A stretch of 64,000 nucleotides of DNA from Hyphomicrobiales bacterium (GTDB taxonomy: Bacteria; Pseudomonadota; Alphaproteobacteria; Rhizobiales; Beijerinckiaceae): the NCBI GenBank assembly GCA_900473415.1, contig UCLR01000005.1, positions 62,001 to 126,000 of the forward strand. The letters run 5' to 3'. Each line of letters opens with the position of its first letter. Positions within the stretch are counted from its first letter, which is position 1. Shown one piece after another: positions 28,725 through 37,173 of the stretch. A program made the translations under genes and the position numbers. Below the pieces are notes generated by a model. That model saw nothing but the letters and a program-made list of their open reading frames with translations, was not told where the DNA came from and ran no database searches.

Positions 28725-30350
28725 CTAGACGGCGGCCCTGTTCGGTACTGCGATTGCCATGCCGTCGCGCTGGGGATCGGCGCCGCCGCGGCAAAGCCCG
28801 TCGACGATCTGGATGCCGTGAAGTGCGGCAAAGGGGTAGCTCTGGGCAGAGCGCTTGACGTCGTAGCCGAGGGTCTCAAGCTCGGCCGAGACGCTGCGGC
28901 GGATGCGGTTCGAGATGTCGATGCTGTCGGAGACCGCGACAATCCGCGGCGCGGAGACGGCCTCCAGCATCGACATGCCGAAATCGATCACGTTCATGAT
29001 CCCCTGCGCCATCGCCGGTGCGATGAAGCTGCCGCCCGGCGCACCCATGACGATGAAGGGCTTGTCGTCTTCGAAAACGATGGTCGGCGCGGCGGATGAG
29101 GCACGCCGCTTGCCGGGCGCGATCGAGGCCGCGTGGCCGGGGCGAGGGTCGAAGCGGCTCATCGTGCCGTTGTAGATGAAGCCGAGACCGTCAGTGATGG
29201 CGCCGGACGGCGAGCCGAGCGTATGGGTCATGGCGACGGCGTTGCCATGGCGGTCCACGACGGAGACGTGCGTCGTCTCCCGCTGCGACTTGCGTTCCAG
29301 CCGCTTGACCTCGGCACGCTCGCCGCGGCGGATGGCTTCGGCCTGCTCGGCGGCATACTCCTTCGACAGGAGGCGCTCGACCGGCACGTCGACATAGGCC
29401 GGATCGCCCATGAAGCGATCCTTGTCGATCGTCATCCGCTTCATCGCCTCGGCAAGCAACCGGACATGCTCGGTGCTCCCATGCGTCAGCGCGCCGATGT
29501 CGAAATGTTCGAGCATCTGCAGGATCTGAAGCATCAGCACGCCACTCGCCGGCGGCGGGCTCGTCGAGATGCGCTTGCCGCGATATTCCCCCCAGACCGG
29601 CTGTGCCACCGAGAGCTCATAGGCCGCGAGGTCTTCCCGCGAGATCAGCCCGCCATGGCGGGCGAAATCGGCCGCGATCTCTTCGGCCAACTCGCCATGG
29701 TAGAACAGGTCGGCGCCACCCTTGGCGAGGCGTTCCAGAGTGTTCGCCATGTCGGGATTTGCCAGAATGTCGCCGACGCGCTTCACGCTCCCGTCCGGGC
29801 GGAAATAGAGCTGCTTGCCGGTTTCGCTGTAGCGCAGCTTGTCGGCGGTGTTCTGCTGGCCGGAGCCCTTCTGGTCCTGCGACCAGAACCAGTGCATGTG
29901 CGGCCGCACAAGCACGCCCTCGCGCGCCTGGCGGATCGCCGGAGCGATGACATCGGCCCAGTCCATCGTGCCGTAGCGCGACAGCGCGAAGTCATAGCCC
30001 TTGACGCTGCCGGGCGTGCAGACCGCGAGATGGCCGAATTCGCTGATCCCTCCCTCGAGCAGGAAGGCGAAGCCGTCGCGAGACTGGCCAAGGAGCTTGT
30101 CGGCCCACATGTCGGGCGTCGCCTTGAGCGAGGCGCGGGCATAGAACTCGATGATCTCATGGACCCCGCGACCGGGCATGTAGAGCTGCATCGAGCCGAA
30201 GCCGCCGATGCCGCACATCAGCGGGTCGACCACGCCCTGCATGAAGGCGCAGGCGATCGCGGCATCGACAGCATTGCCACCGCGCTCCAGAACCGCGGCG
30301 CCGGCCTCCGCGGCTTCAGGTTGCGGGCAGACGATCATGCCGTTCTTCAT
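28725..30350 (-). CDS. Gamma-glutamyltransferase, cytosolic type
   Basis: 541 residues. The autoprocessing Thr is Thr359 in ETTHVSVVDRHGN; the GSPSGAITDGLGFIYNGTMSRF and MGAPGGSFIAPAM blocks line the gamma-glutamyl site. Unlike the classical periplasmic enzyme it begins MKNGMIVCPQPEAAEAGAAVL with no signal peptide, so the product should act in the cytoplasm. It is the last gene of the minus-strand peptide-importer run and begins 81 bases after the fused ATPase stop. Import of gamma-glutamyl compounds followed by hydrolysis is the natural reading. Such homologues can also act as gamma-glutamyl or cephalosporin acylases. Confidence 0.87.
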   Translation of the reverse strand: MKNGMIVCPQPEAAEAGAAVLERGGNAVDAAIACAFMQGVVDPLMCGIGGFGSMQLYMPGRGVHEIIEFYARASLKATPDMWADKLLGQSRDGFAFLLEGGISEFGHLAVCTPGSVKGYDFALSRYGTMDWADVIAPAIRQAREGVLVRPHMHWFWSQDQKGSGQQNTADKLRYSETGKQLYFRPDGSVKRVGDILANPDMANTLERLAKGGADLFYHGELAEEIAADFARHGGLISREDLAAYELSVAQPVWGEYRGKRISTSPPPASGVLMLQILQMLEHFDIGALTHGSTEHVRLLAEAMKRMTIDKDRFMGDPAYVDVPVERLLSKEYAAEQAEAIRRGERAEVKRLERKSQRETTHVSVVDRHGNAVAMTHTLGSPSGAITDGLGFIYNGTMSRFDPRPGHAASIAPGKRRASSAAPTIVFEDDKPFIVMGAPGGSFIAPAMAQGIMNVIDFGMSMLEAVSAPRIVAVSDSIDISNRIRRSVSAELETLGYDVKRSAQSYPFAALHGIQIVDGLCRGGADPQRDGMAIAVPNRAAV

Positions 30351-30431
30351 AGGGTTGACCTTCTCTTGGCCTGCGCTTTCGCGGCCCGCGTCTTGATTGC
30401 CTGCAATGACGAAAGATGGCGCCGGGCCGGA

Positions 30432-32081
30432 CTAGGCCTGCCCGCTATCCCCCAGCCGCCAGAACAGCCTGACACCGCCGTCCTCGGTGCTCTCCAACCC
30501 GGGGACCGCCGAGAGCAGCTTCCTGGTGTAGCTGTGCTGCGGCGCGTCGAAGATGGCGTCGCGGGGGCCCTGCTCGACGATGCGGCCTTCGTTCATGACC
30601 ACGACCCGGTCGGCGACCTGCTCGACGACACCGAGATCGTGGCTGATGAACAGGCAGGAGAAGCCGTGCTTCTTCTGCAGTTCGGCGAAGAGGTCGAGCA
30701 CCTGCGCGCGCACCGTGACGTCGAGCGCGGAGACCGGCTCGTCGGCGATGACGAAGCTTGGGCGCCGCACCACGGCGCGGGCGATCGCGACGCGCTGGCG
30801 CTGCCCGCCGGAGAGCTCATGTGGATAGCGTTCGGCGAAGCCGTCGCCAAGGCCGACCTCGGCCAGCACCTCCGCGACGCGGGCGGCCTTCTGCGCCTTT
30901 GTCAGGCTCTTCACGAGCCGCAGCGGCTCGCTGACGAGATCGCCGATCGTCATGCGTGGATCGAGCGAGGAGTAGGGGTCCTGGAAGACCATCTGGCAGT
31001 TCAACCGGTAGTCCCACCAGGCCGCCTCGCTGCGCGCGATCGGCTTGCCCTGGAACAGGATCTCGCCACCGCTCGGCTTGACCAGGCCGGCGATCGACTG
31101 GCCGAGCGTGGTCTTGCCGGAGCCAGAACCGCCGACGACCGCGACGACCTCACCTGGCTTCACCTCGAGCGAGATGCCGTGGAGCGCACGCTTTGGTGCG
31201 CTCTTGGCGAAGAAGCGCTGGCGGCCGGGATAGTCGACGACGAGGTCGCGCACCGCGACGATCGGCGTCGGGCCGGCCTCAAACGCGCGCACCGGGCCCC
31301 GTAACGGCATCGCGGCGAGCAGCTTGCGCGTATAGGGATGCTGCGGGCGGGCGAGGATCTCCTCGCTCGGACCCTGCTCGACGACATCGCCCTGGCACAT
31401 CACAACGATGCGGCTGCAATAGCGCGCGACCATGCCGAGATCATGCGAGATCAGCAGCACGGCGGTGCCGTTCTCGCGGGTGAGATCGACCATCAGCTCC
31501 ATGACGTCGCGCTGAATGACCGCGTCGAGCGCGGTGGTCGGCTCGTCGGCGAGCAGCAGGGCGGGTTTCAGCAGCATCACCGACGCCAGCATGATGCGCT
31601 GGCGCATGCCGCCCGAGAACTGGTGCGGGAAGGCTTCGAGCGCGCCCTCCGGATCGGTGAGGCCGACGCGGCGCAGCATGTCGAGGATCAGCGCCCGCCG
31701 CCCGGCCGCGTCGAGATCGCGGTGGAGCGCGAGCCCTTCCTCGAGCTGCCGGCCGATCGTCATCGACGGGTTGAGCGAAGTCATCGGCTCCTGGAAGACC
31801 ATGCCGACCTTGGCGCCGCGGATGGCGCGCAGGCGCTTGGCGGGCATGGTCGTGATCTCTTCGCCGCCGAAGAGGATCGAGCCGGAGACGCGCGCCACCG
31901 CGGGCGGGATGAAACCCATCACAGCGCGGGCGGCGAGCGTCTTGCCCGAGCCGGATTCGCCGACGATGCCGACGATCTCGCCGGGCGAGACAGAGAAGCC
32001 GACCTGCTTCACCACCTCGCGGCCGGATGACTTGATCGCCAGCGTCAGGTCGCTGACCTGGAGGAGAGGCGCCGGGTTCAT
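30432..32081 (-). CDS. Peptide-type ABC importer, fused double ATP-binding protein
   Basis: 549 residues holding two complete ATPase domains, equivalent to DppD plus DppF in one chain. The first half has Walker A GESGSGKT, signature FSGGMRQR and Walker B LLLADEP; the second half has GGSGSGKTT, LSGGQRQR and FVIADEP. Both carry switch histidines (LLISHD and LFISHD). The start at 32081 overlaps the upstream permease stop as ATGA, so translation is coupled. Fused forms are usual for glutathione/nickel/peptide importers (GsiA-like), in keeping with the adjacent gamma-glutamyltransferase. Confidence 0.9.
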   Translation of the reverse strand: MNPAPLLQVSDLTLAIKSSGREVVKQVGFSVSPGEIVGIVGESGSGKTLAARAVMGFIPPAVARVSGSILFGGEEITTMPAKRLRAIRGAKVGMVFQEPMTSLNPSMTIGRQLEEGLALHRDLDAAGRRALILDMLRRVGLTDPEGALEAFPHQFSGGMRQRIMLASVMLLKPALLLADEPTTALDAVIQRDVMELMVDLTRENGTAVLLISHDLGMVARYCSRIVVMCQGDVVEQGPSEEILARPQHPYTRKLLAAMPLRGPVRAFEAGPTPIVAVRDLVVDYPGRQRFFAKSAPKRALHGISLEVKPGEVVAVVGGSGSGKTTLGQSIAGLVKPSGGEILFQGKPIARSEAAWWDYRLNCQMVFQDPYSSLDPRMTIGDLVSEPLRLVKSLTKAQKAARVAEVLAEVGLGDGFAERYPHELSGGQRQRVAIARAVVRRPSFVIADEPVSALDVTVRAQVLDLFAELQKKHGFSCLFISHDLGVVEQVADRVVVMNEGRIVEQGPRDAIFDAPQHSYTRKLLSAVPGLESTEDGGVRLFWRLGDSGQA

Positions 32082-32911
32082 CGTGCGCCCCTCATGCGGG
32101 GGTCGAGCTTGTCGCGCACTGCATCGCCCAGCAGGTTGATGCCGAGCAGCGTGAGCGAGATGCACAAGCCCGGGAAGATGCCGAGCCACATCGCCTGGCC
32201 GATATAGGGCCGCGATGCGGCCAGCATGTTGCCCCAGGTCGGGGCCGGCGGCGGCACGCCGAGGCCGAGGAAGGAGAGGGCGCTCTCCGCCAGCAGCACA
32301 TAGCCGAACATCGAGGTCGCCAGCACGGTGAGCGGTGCGATGCAGTTCGGCAGGATATGGCGGGCCATGGTGTAGCCTTCCGAATTACCCATGACGCGGG
32401 AGGCGGCGATGAATTCGCGCTCGCGCAGCGAGAGCGCGGTGCCGCGCACGATACGAGCGACGGAGGGGGTGTAGGCGAGGCCGAGCGCCAGGATGATGCC
32501 GTACTTGTTGGCGCCGACGACGGCGAGCAGGCCGAGCGCCAGCAGGATGCCGGGGAAGGCGAGCAGCGCGTCGTTGAAGGCCATGATGACGCGATCCGTC
32601 CAGCCGCGCATATAGCCGGAGAACAGGCCGATCAGCGTGCCGAGCACGACCGCCAGCGCCACGGTGAGCACGCTGATCCAGACAGAGGTCGCGGCACCTG
32701 CCATCAGTCGCGAGAGCACGTCGCGGCCGAACTCGTCGGTGCCGAGCCAGAACATCTCCGACGGCGGGGCGAGCTTGTAGCGGAAGGAGAGTCGCAGCGG
32801 ATCATAGGGCGTCCAGACCGCGCCGATGCCGGCGACGACCAGGAGCGTGCCGATGAGCGCGCCGCCGATCAGGGCGTTGAGTGGCGGAAGCTTCAAGGTG
32901 CGGCTGCTCAT
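32078..32911 (-). CDS. Peptide-type ABC importer permease, DppC family
   Basis: 277 residues from the ATG at 32911, which overlaps the preceding permease stop as ATGA; open frame further left is discarded. N-terminal membrane helix at residues 12-32, then the DPLRLSFRYKLAPPSEMFWLGTDEFGRDVLSRLM block typical of DppC, and the ATPase-coupling stretch REREFIAASRVMGNSEGYTMARHILPN. Five to six membrane helices. Translationally coupled to both neighbours. Confidence 0.9.
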   Translation of the reverse strand: MSSRTLKLPPLNALIGGALIGTLLVVAGIGAVWTPYDPLRLSFRYKLAPPSEMFWLGTDEFGRDVLSRLMAGAATSVWISVLTVALAVVLGTLIGLFSGYMRGWTDRVIMAFNDALLAFPGILLALGLLAVVGANKYGIILALGLAYTPSVARIVRGTALSLREREFIAASRVMGNSEGYTMARHILPNCIAPLTVLATSMFGYVLLAESALSFLGLGVPPPAPTWGNMLAASRPYIGQAMWLGIFPGLCISLTLLGINLLGDAVRDKLDPRMRGAR

Positions 32912-33852
32912 TGGGCCGTCACCCGCGGGTCGAAGAGCGGATAGCAGAGGTCGATCACGAGGTTCACCAGGACATAGGTGAAGGCGATGAAGAGCATGCA
33001 GCCCTGGATGACGGGGTAGTCGCGGGCGAAGATGGAATCGACCAGCAGGCGCCCCAGGCCAGGAATGGTGAAGACCGTCTCGACGACCGCGATGCCGCCG
33101 AGGAGGTTGCCGAGCACGAGGCCGATTAGCGTCCAGGTCGGGCCGAAGGCGTTCTTGAAGGCGTGGCGCCAAAGCACGGCCATTTCCGACAGCCCCTTGG
33201 CGCGGGCGTGGGTGATGTAGTCCAGCCGCAGCACTTCCAGCGTCGAGGCCCGCGCCATCCGCAGCAGCACGCCGATCTCATGCAGGAACAGCGTCATGAT
33301 CGGCATGACGAGATAGACTAGGCCGCGCCACGGATCGTCGCCGATCGCGACATAGCCGACGACCGGCAGCCAGCCGAGCTTGAGCCCGAAGAACAGCAGG
33401 AGCAGCAGGCCGAGCCAGAAGGTCGGGATCGAGAGCAGCAGCGTGGCCAGCGCCACGAGGCCGATATCGAGCGCGGAGTCCTGCTTCCAGGCGGCGATCA
33501 GGCCGGCGGGGACCGCGACCAGACTAGCCAACAGCACCGCGACCAGCACGATCTGCGCGCTGACCCAGAACCGCGAGACGATCAGCGGCAAGATCGGCTG
33601 CTGGCTGCTGATCGAGATACCGAGATCGCCTTTGAGCAGATTGCCGAACCAGATCGCGAACTGCACCGGCAGGCTCTGGTCGAGCCCGAGCCGGGCGCGC
33701 AGATCGGCAAGGCTCGCGGGCGTCGCGAGGTCCCCGAGCATCAATGACGCCGGATCGCCCGGAATCAGCCGGATCAGGACGAAGACCGACACCGCCACGA
33801 TCAGCAGCGTCGGAATCGCCATCACGATCCGGGTCAGCGCAAAGCGCAGCAT
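32908..33852 (-). CDS. Peptide-type ABC importer permease, DppB family
   Basis: 314 residues, ATG with GGGAG 7 bases upstream. The N-terminus LRFALTRIVMAIPTLLIVAVSVFVLIRLIPGDPA is the DppB hallmark, and RASTLEVLRLDYITHARAKGLSEMAVLWRHAFKNA is the coupling loop. Six membrane helices. It follows the binding-protein gene by 27 bases and overlaps the DppC-type gene by 4. Confidence 0.9.
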   Translation of the reverse strand: MLRFALTRIVMAIPTLLIVAVSVFVLIRLIPGDPASLMLGDLATPASLADLRARLGLDQSLPVQFAIWFGNLLKGDLGISISSQQPILPLIVSRFWVSAQIVLVAVLLASLVAVPAGLIAAWKQDSALDIGLVALATLLLSIPTFWLGLLLLLFFGLKLGWLPVVGYVAIGDDPWRGLVYLVMPIMTLFLHEIGVLLRMARASTLEVLRLDYITHARAKGLSEMAVLWRHAFKNAFGPTWTLIGLVLGNLLGGIAVVETVFTIPGLGRLLVDSIFARDYPVIQGCMLFIAFTYVLVNLVIDLCYPLFDPRVTAQ

Positions 33853-33879
33853 GACCTGTCTCCCGAGTGGGCCGTCGCC

Positions 33880-35421
33880 TCAGTTGGCGGTCACTTCCCA
33901 CATGCGCAGCTTGGACTGCCAGGGCTGGAAGCCCTTGATCCGCTTGCTGTGCGCGATGGCGTCGACACCGTTGAACATGAAGATCAGCGGCACGTCCTCG
34001 ATGACCTGCTTGTGCAGCTCGTCAACGAGCTTCTGGCGTTCAGCACGATCCGAGAGCGTCATCAGGCGATCGATCTTCGCCAGTGCCTCGGGATTGTCCC
34101 AGACCTTCCGCGGCTGCTTGTCCTTGTTGCCGGCGAACTGCTCGAAGGCGATCGCAGGGTCGAAGCGGGCCGAGAAGGAGAAGGACTGCATCTGGTAGTT
34201 GCCCTTGTTGTAGCGATCCAGCTGGGTCGCCCAATCGAGCACTTCGATCTCGGCATTGATGCCGGCGGCCTGCAGCATGGCCTGCACCACGACGGCGGCC
34301 GGGAAGCTCGGCACGCGCGGGCGCTTGTTGGCGAGGATCGAGATCTTCTCACCCTTGTAGCCGGCCTCGGCCAGGAGCTTCTTGGCGCGCGCGGGATCGT
34401 ATTTCAGGCCCTGCTTCTCGACCGGACCGAAATAAGCCGAACGCGAATAGATCGGCGAGGTGTTGGTCTCTCCGATATTGTCCGAGGCCGCAGCGACCAC
34501 CTCGCCCATGTCGAGCGCGGCGGCGATCGCCTGGCGCAACTTAAGATTGCCCATCACCGCGTCGCGGGTCTGGATCAGCAGGACCTGACGGACGGCCGTC
34601 GAGGCGGTGACGACCTCGAGCTTCGGCTGCTTGCGCAGCTCCTGCACGTCGCTGGCCAGGATCTCGCTGAGATCGATGGCGCCAGAGGTCAGGCCGGCGG
34701 TGATCGTCGCCGGGTCCTTGACCACCAGGAACTTCACATCCTTCACCAGCGGACGCTTCGAGCCGACATAGCCGTCGATCTTGCCGTCCGTCTTCGGCGA
34801 GGCGTAGCCCTCAAAGGCGCTCATGGTGAAATACTCGCCGCGCTTCCACTCGCCGAGCTTGAACGGCCCGGTGCCGATCGGCTTGTCGAAGCTGCCATCC
34901 GCCTTCAGCGAGTCCTTGTGGATGATCGCGGTCATGGCGCAGTCGGTGCGGGCCATGGTGTCGAGGAAGAGCGCGTTCGGCTTGTCGATCTTCATCACGA
35001 CGGTGCGCGCGTCCGGCGCCTCGACGGATTCGACCTTGAGGCCGGCGCGACCGTCGAATTCGGAGGTGCAGCGCCAGTCCGTCTTCGGATCCATGTAGCG
35101 CGTCCAGTTCCACAGCACGTCGGCGGAGGTGAGCTCGGCGCCGTTGTGGAACTTGACGCCCTGGCGGAGCGTGAAGGTGTAGGTCTTGCCGTCCGCCGAG
35201 ACGTCGACCTTTTCGGCGAGCAGGGGCTGCGGCGTGCCGCCCTCGTCATAGCCGACCAGGCCCTCGACCATCTGCAGCACGAAGTCGTCGGTGCCGTCGT
35301 CACGGTTGACGCCAGGATTGATGCTGCGGACGTCGGCCTGCACGGCGACGGTCAGCGACTGTGCCAGGGCCGGGCCGGCCAATAGCGGGAGCAGGCAGGC
35401 GCCGGCGAGAAGACGGTTCAT
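33880..35421 (-). CDS. Peptide-type ABC importer substrate-binding protein
   Basis: 513 residues, signal peptide MNRLLAGACLLPLLAGPALA. Family 5 extracellular solute-binding protein: LAEKVDVSADGKTYTFTLRQGVKFHNGAELTSADV is the conserved block near residues 65-100. The ATG has AAGGGGAA 6 bases upstream. Part of the operon that runs from the alpha/beta hydrolase (36350) to the gamma-glutamyltransferase. The protein at 37116-38666 is a close paralogue (shared TDWRC-SEFDGR and PIGTGPFK blocks). The ligand may be a gamma-glutamyl peptide or other modified peptide. Confidence 0.9.
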   Translation of the reverse strand: MNRLLAGACLLPLLAGPALAQSLTVAVQADVRSINPGVNRDDGTDDFVLQMVEGLVGYDEGGTPQPLLAEKVDVSADGKTYTFTLRQGVKFHNGAELTSADVLWNWTRYMDPKTDWRCTSEFDGRAGLKVESVEAPDARTVVMKIDKPNALFLDTMARTDCAMTAIIHKDSLKADGSFDKPIGTGPFKLGEWKRGEYFTMSAFEGYASPKTDGKIDGYVGSKRPLVKDVKFLVVKDPATITAGLTSGAIDLSEILASDVQELRKQPKLEVVTASTAVRQVLLIQTRDAVMGNLKLRQAIAAALDMGEVVAAASDNIGETNTSPIYSRSAYFGPVEKQGLKYDPARAKKLLAEAGYKGEKISILANKRPRVPSFPAAVVVQAMLQAAGINAEIEVLDWATQLDRYNKGNYQMQSFSFSARFDPAIAFEQFAGNKDKQPRKVWDNPEALAKIDRLMTLSDRAERQKLVDELHKQVIEDVPLIFMFNGVDAIAHSKRIKGFQPWQSKLRMWEVTAN

Positions 35422-35462
35422 GGCAGGTTCCCCTTGGTTCTTGTGGTGCTTGAATTGATGAT

Positions 35463-36350
35463 TCAGGCCGCGTCTGCCGCCTTGCCGCGGCGCTTGGCGA
35501 GGACGTCGGCGAAAAAATCCTCGACGCGCGGCACGGCGCGCACTCCATCATGGGCCATGTTCGGGACGAGGTCGAAGCGCACGGAGACGCCGGCCTCTTC
35601 GAAGGACCTGCGCAGCGAATCCAGGCGCTCGGGCCGGGTGCGGCCGGCATGGTTGGCGTCAGGCATCCAGTTGCGGCCGCCCTCGCGATGGGTGATCTCC
35701 CAGGTCTCGAGATCGGCGGCGCCGACGATCATCTGCACCGGCACGCGGCGCATCGCCTCGATGTCGGGCTCCTTGCCGAAGAGCGCGGCCATGTTGCGGG
35801 TGCCGACCCACCAGTCGCGGCTCGGATCGAGCAGCGTCACGGAGCCCGGCGCTCCGACCGAGACGGCCCAGAGCTTTTGCGGCTGCAGCAGCAGGAAGCG
35901 ATGGGCGAAATGCCCGCCGCCGGAATAGCCGAACAGCGCGAACTGCTCGAAGCTCAGCCCGTAGCGCGCGCCCACCTCGGAGACCATGGCGAGCAGGATC
36001 TCGTCGTAACGGATCGTGCCTTCACGCATGTATTTGAAGCCGTCGCGGTTGTCGTCGCCGAGCACGCCGATCGGGAACAGCGGCGCCAGAACGATGCAAT
36101 TGTTCCAGCGCGCGAACTCGGAAAAGGCGTTGCGATAGTCGATGAAGCCCCGGCCGGTGCCGTGCATGGCGACGACGAGATCGGGCGCAGGGCCGCCCTT
36201 GCCGAGGTCCTTCGGCACATAGAGGCAGTAGCCGAAGCGCGGATCGGCCTTGCAGGACATCACCGGCGTCGGGCCAAGATCATAGAGCGCGCGGGCGATG
36301 GCGGCGCTGTCCTGCGGGGCCTCTGCGGGCTGGGCCTGGGGGGAGGACAT
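35463..36350 (-). CDS. Alpha/beta hydrolase
   Basis: 295 residues from the ATG at 36350 (GAGGTG 5 bases upstream). Nucleophile elbow FGYSGGGHF with Ser; oxyanion-hole block VVAMHGTGRGFIDYRNAF; candidate catalytic His in NMAHDGVR near the C-terminus. No signal peptide, so cytoplasmic. It is the first gene of the peptide-importer operon, 41 bases before the binding protein, which suggests it acts on the imported compound as an esterase, amidase or peptidase. The substrate is unknown. The other importer operon in the window ends with a different alpha/beta hydrolase (40943-41815). Confidence 0.78.
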   Translation of the reverse strand: MSSPQAQPAEAPQDSAAIARALYDLGPTPVMSCKADPRFGYCLYVPKDLGKGGPAPDLVVAMHGTGRGFIDYRNAFSEFARWNNCIVLAPLFPIGVLGDDNRDGFKYMREGTIRYDEILLAMVSEVGARYGLSFEQFALFGYSGGGHFAHRFLLLQPQKLWAVSVGAPGSVTLLDPSRDWWVGTRNMAALFGKEPDIEAMRRVPVQMIVGAADLETWEITHREGGRNWMPDANHAGRTRPERLDSLRRSFEEAGVSVRFDLVPNMAHDGVRAVPRVEDFFADVLAKRRGKAADAA

Positions 36351-36374
36351 GCGGACACCTCTTGATCTGCGTAA

Positions 36375-36390
36375 TAATTGGCGCCAATTA
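36375..36390. promoter_or_regulatory. Perfect 16-bp palindrome, candidate GntR operator
   Basis: TAATTGGCGCCAATTA, a perfect palindrome in the 109-base divergent region between the hydrolase/importer operon and the GntR gene. Its position between two divergent starts is where an autoregulated GntR operator is expected. Confidence 0.55.
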
Positions 36391-36459
36391 AGTTGCACAT
36401 CACGTCGGGGCCTGCAACAGGCTTGTGACGGTTCGCTCGGGAAAGGCTAAGAGGCCGTC

Positions 36460-37173
36460 ATGGAACAGAGCCCCAAGGCCCAGCGCGTCGTCGCCCGCCG
36501 CGCCCTCGCCAACGAGATCGCCCAGGCGATCCGCCTGCGCATGTACCGGCCCGGCGAATGGCTGCGGCAGATCGACCTCGAGGAGAAGTTCCAGGCGACG
36601 CGTTTCGATGTCCGGGCCGCGCTCGAAGAGCTCGCGGTGCGCAAGACGATCGAGCATGTTCCCAATCGAGGCTATCGCGTCGCCGAGATCGACCTCGCGA
36701 CCTATTTCGCGATCCGGGACACCCGCATCATCCTGGAGGCCGGCGCGATGGCCGGGGTCGTGGCGAACATCGCGCCCGAGGCGATCGAGCGGCTGGCGGT
36801 GCTGGCGGGGGAGTTTGGCGACGCGGTCGTTTCCGGCACGCGGATCGAGCAGAGCGAGATCAACAGCGCCTTCCACCACCTGATCTACGCCCATTGCGGC
36901 AACCCGGTGCTGGAGGAGATGATCTGGGCGCTGCGCGATCGCTCACGCGGCTCGCGGGTCACCGTCTGGGCCTCGCACCAGGCCCTGCTCGCCAGCGACC
37001 GCGACCACCATGCGATGGTCGAGGCACTGCGGCGCAAGGACGTGCCACGGCTGGCCGAGATCATCCGGCAGCACATCGACAAGGACATGGTCGACGAGAC
37101 CGGCCAGGGGCCGTCTCAGCGCGTGACCGATACCTCCCAGAGCCGTGGCAGCGAGGTCAGCGAGGACACATAG
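36460..37173 (+). CDS. GntR-family regulator, FCD subgroup
   Basis: 237 residues. ATG with AGAGG 5 bases upstream. The winged helix-turn-helix fills residues about 10-75 (EWLRQIDLEEKFQATRFDVRAALEELAVRKTIEHVPNRGYRV). The all-helical FCD effector domain has the His-rich metal pocket at FHHLIYAHCGNP and ASDRDHHAMVEAL. It probably controls the divergent peptide-importer operon via the palindrome at 36375-36390. Its 3' end overlaps the 3' end of the convergent orphan binding-protein gene by 58 bases. Confidence 0.87.
   Translation: MEQSPKAQRVVARRALANEIAQAIRLRMYRPGEWLRQIDLEEKFQATRFDVRAALEELAVRKTIEHVPNRGYRVAEIDLATYFAIRDTRIILEAGAMAGVVANIAPEAIERLAVLAGEFGDAVVSGTRIEQSEINSAFHHLIYAHCGNPVLEEMIWALRDRSRGSRVTVWASHQALLASDRDHHAMVEALRRKDVPRLAEIIRQHIDKDMVDETGQGPSQRVTDTSQSRGSEVSEDT

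Noticed and set aside
28725-30350. Gamma-glutamyltransferase as a periplasmic enzyme
   Set aside because: The N-terminus has no signal peptide and starts directly with the mature-type sequence.
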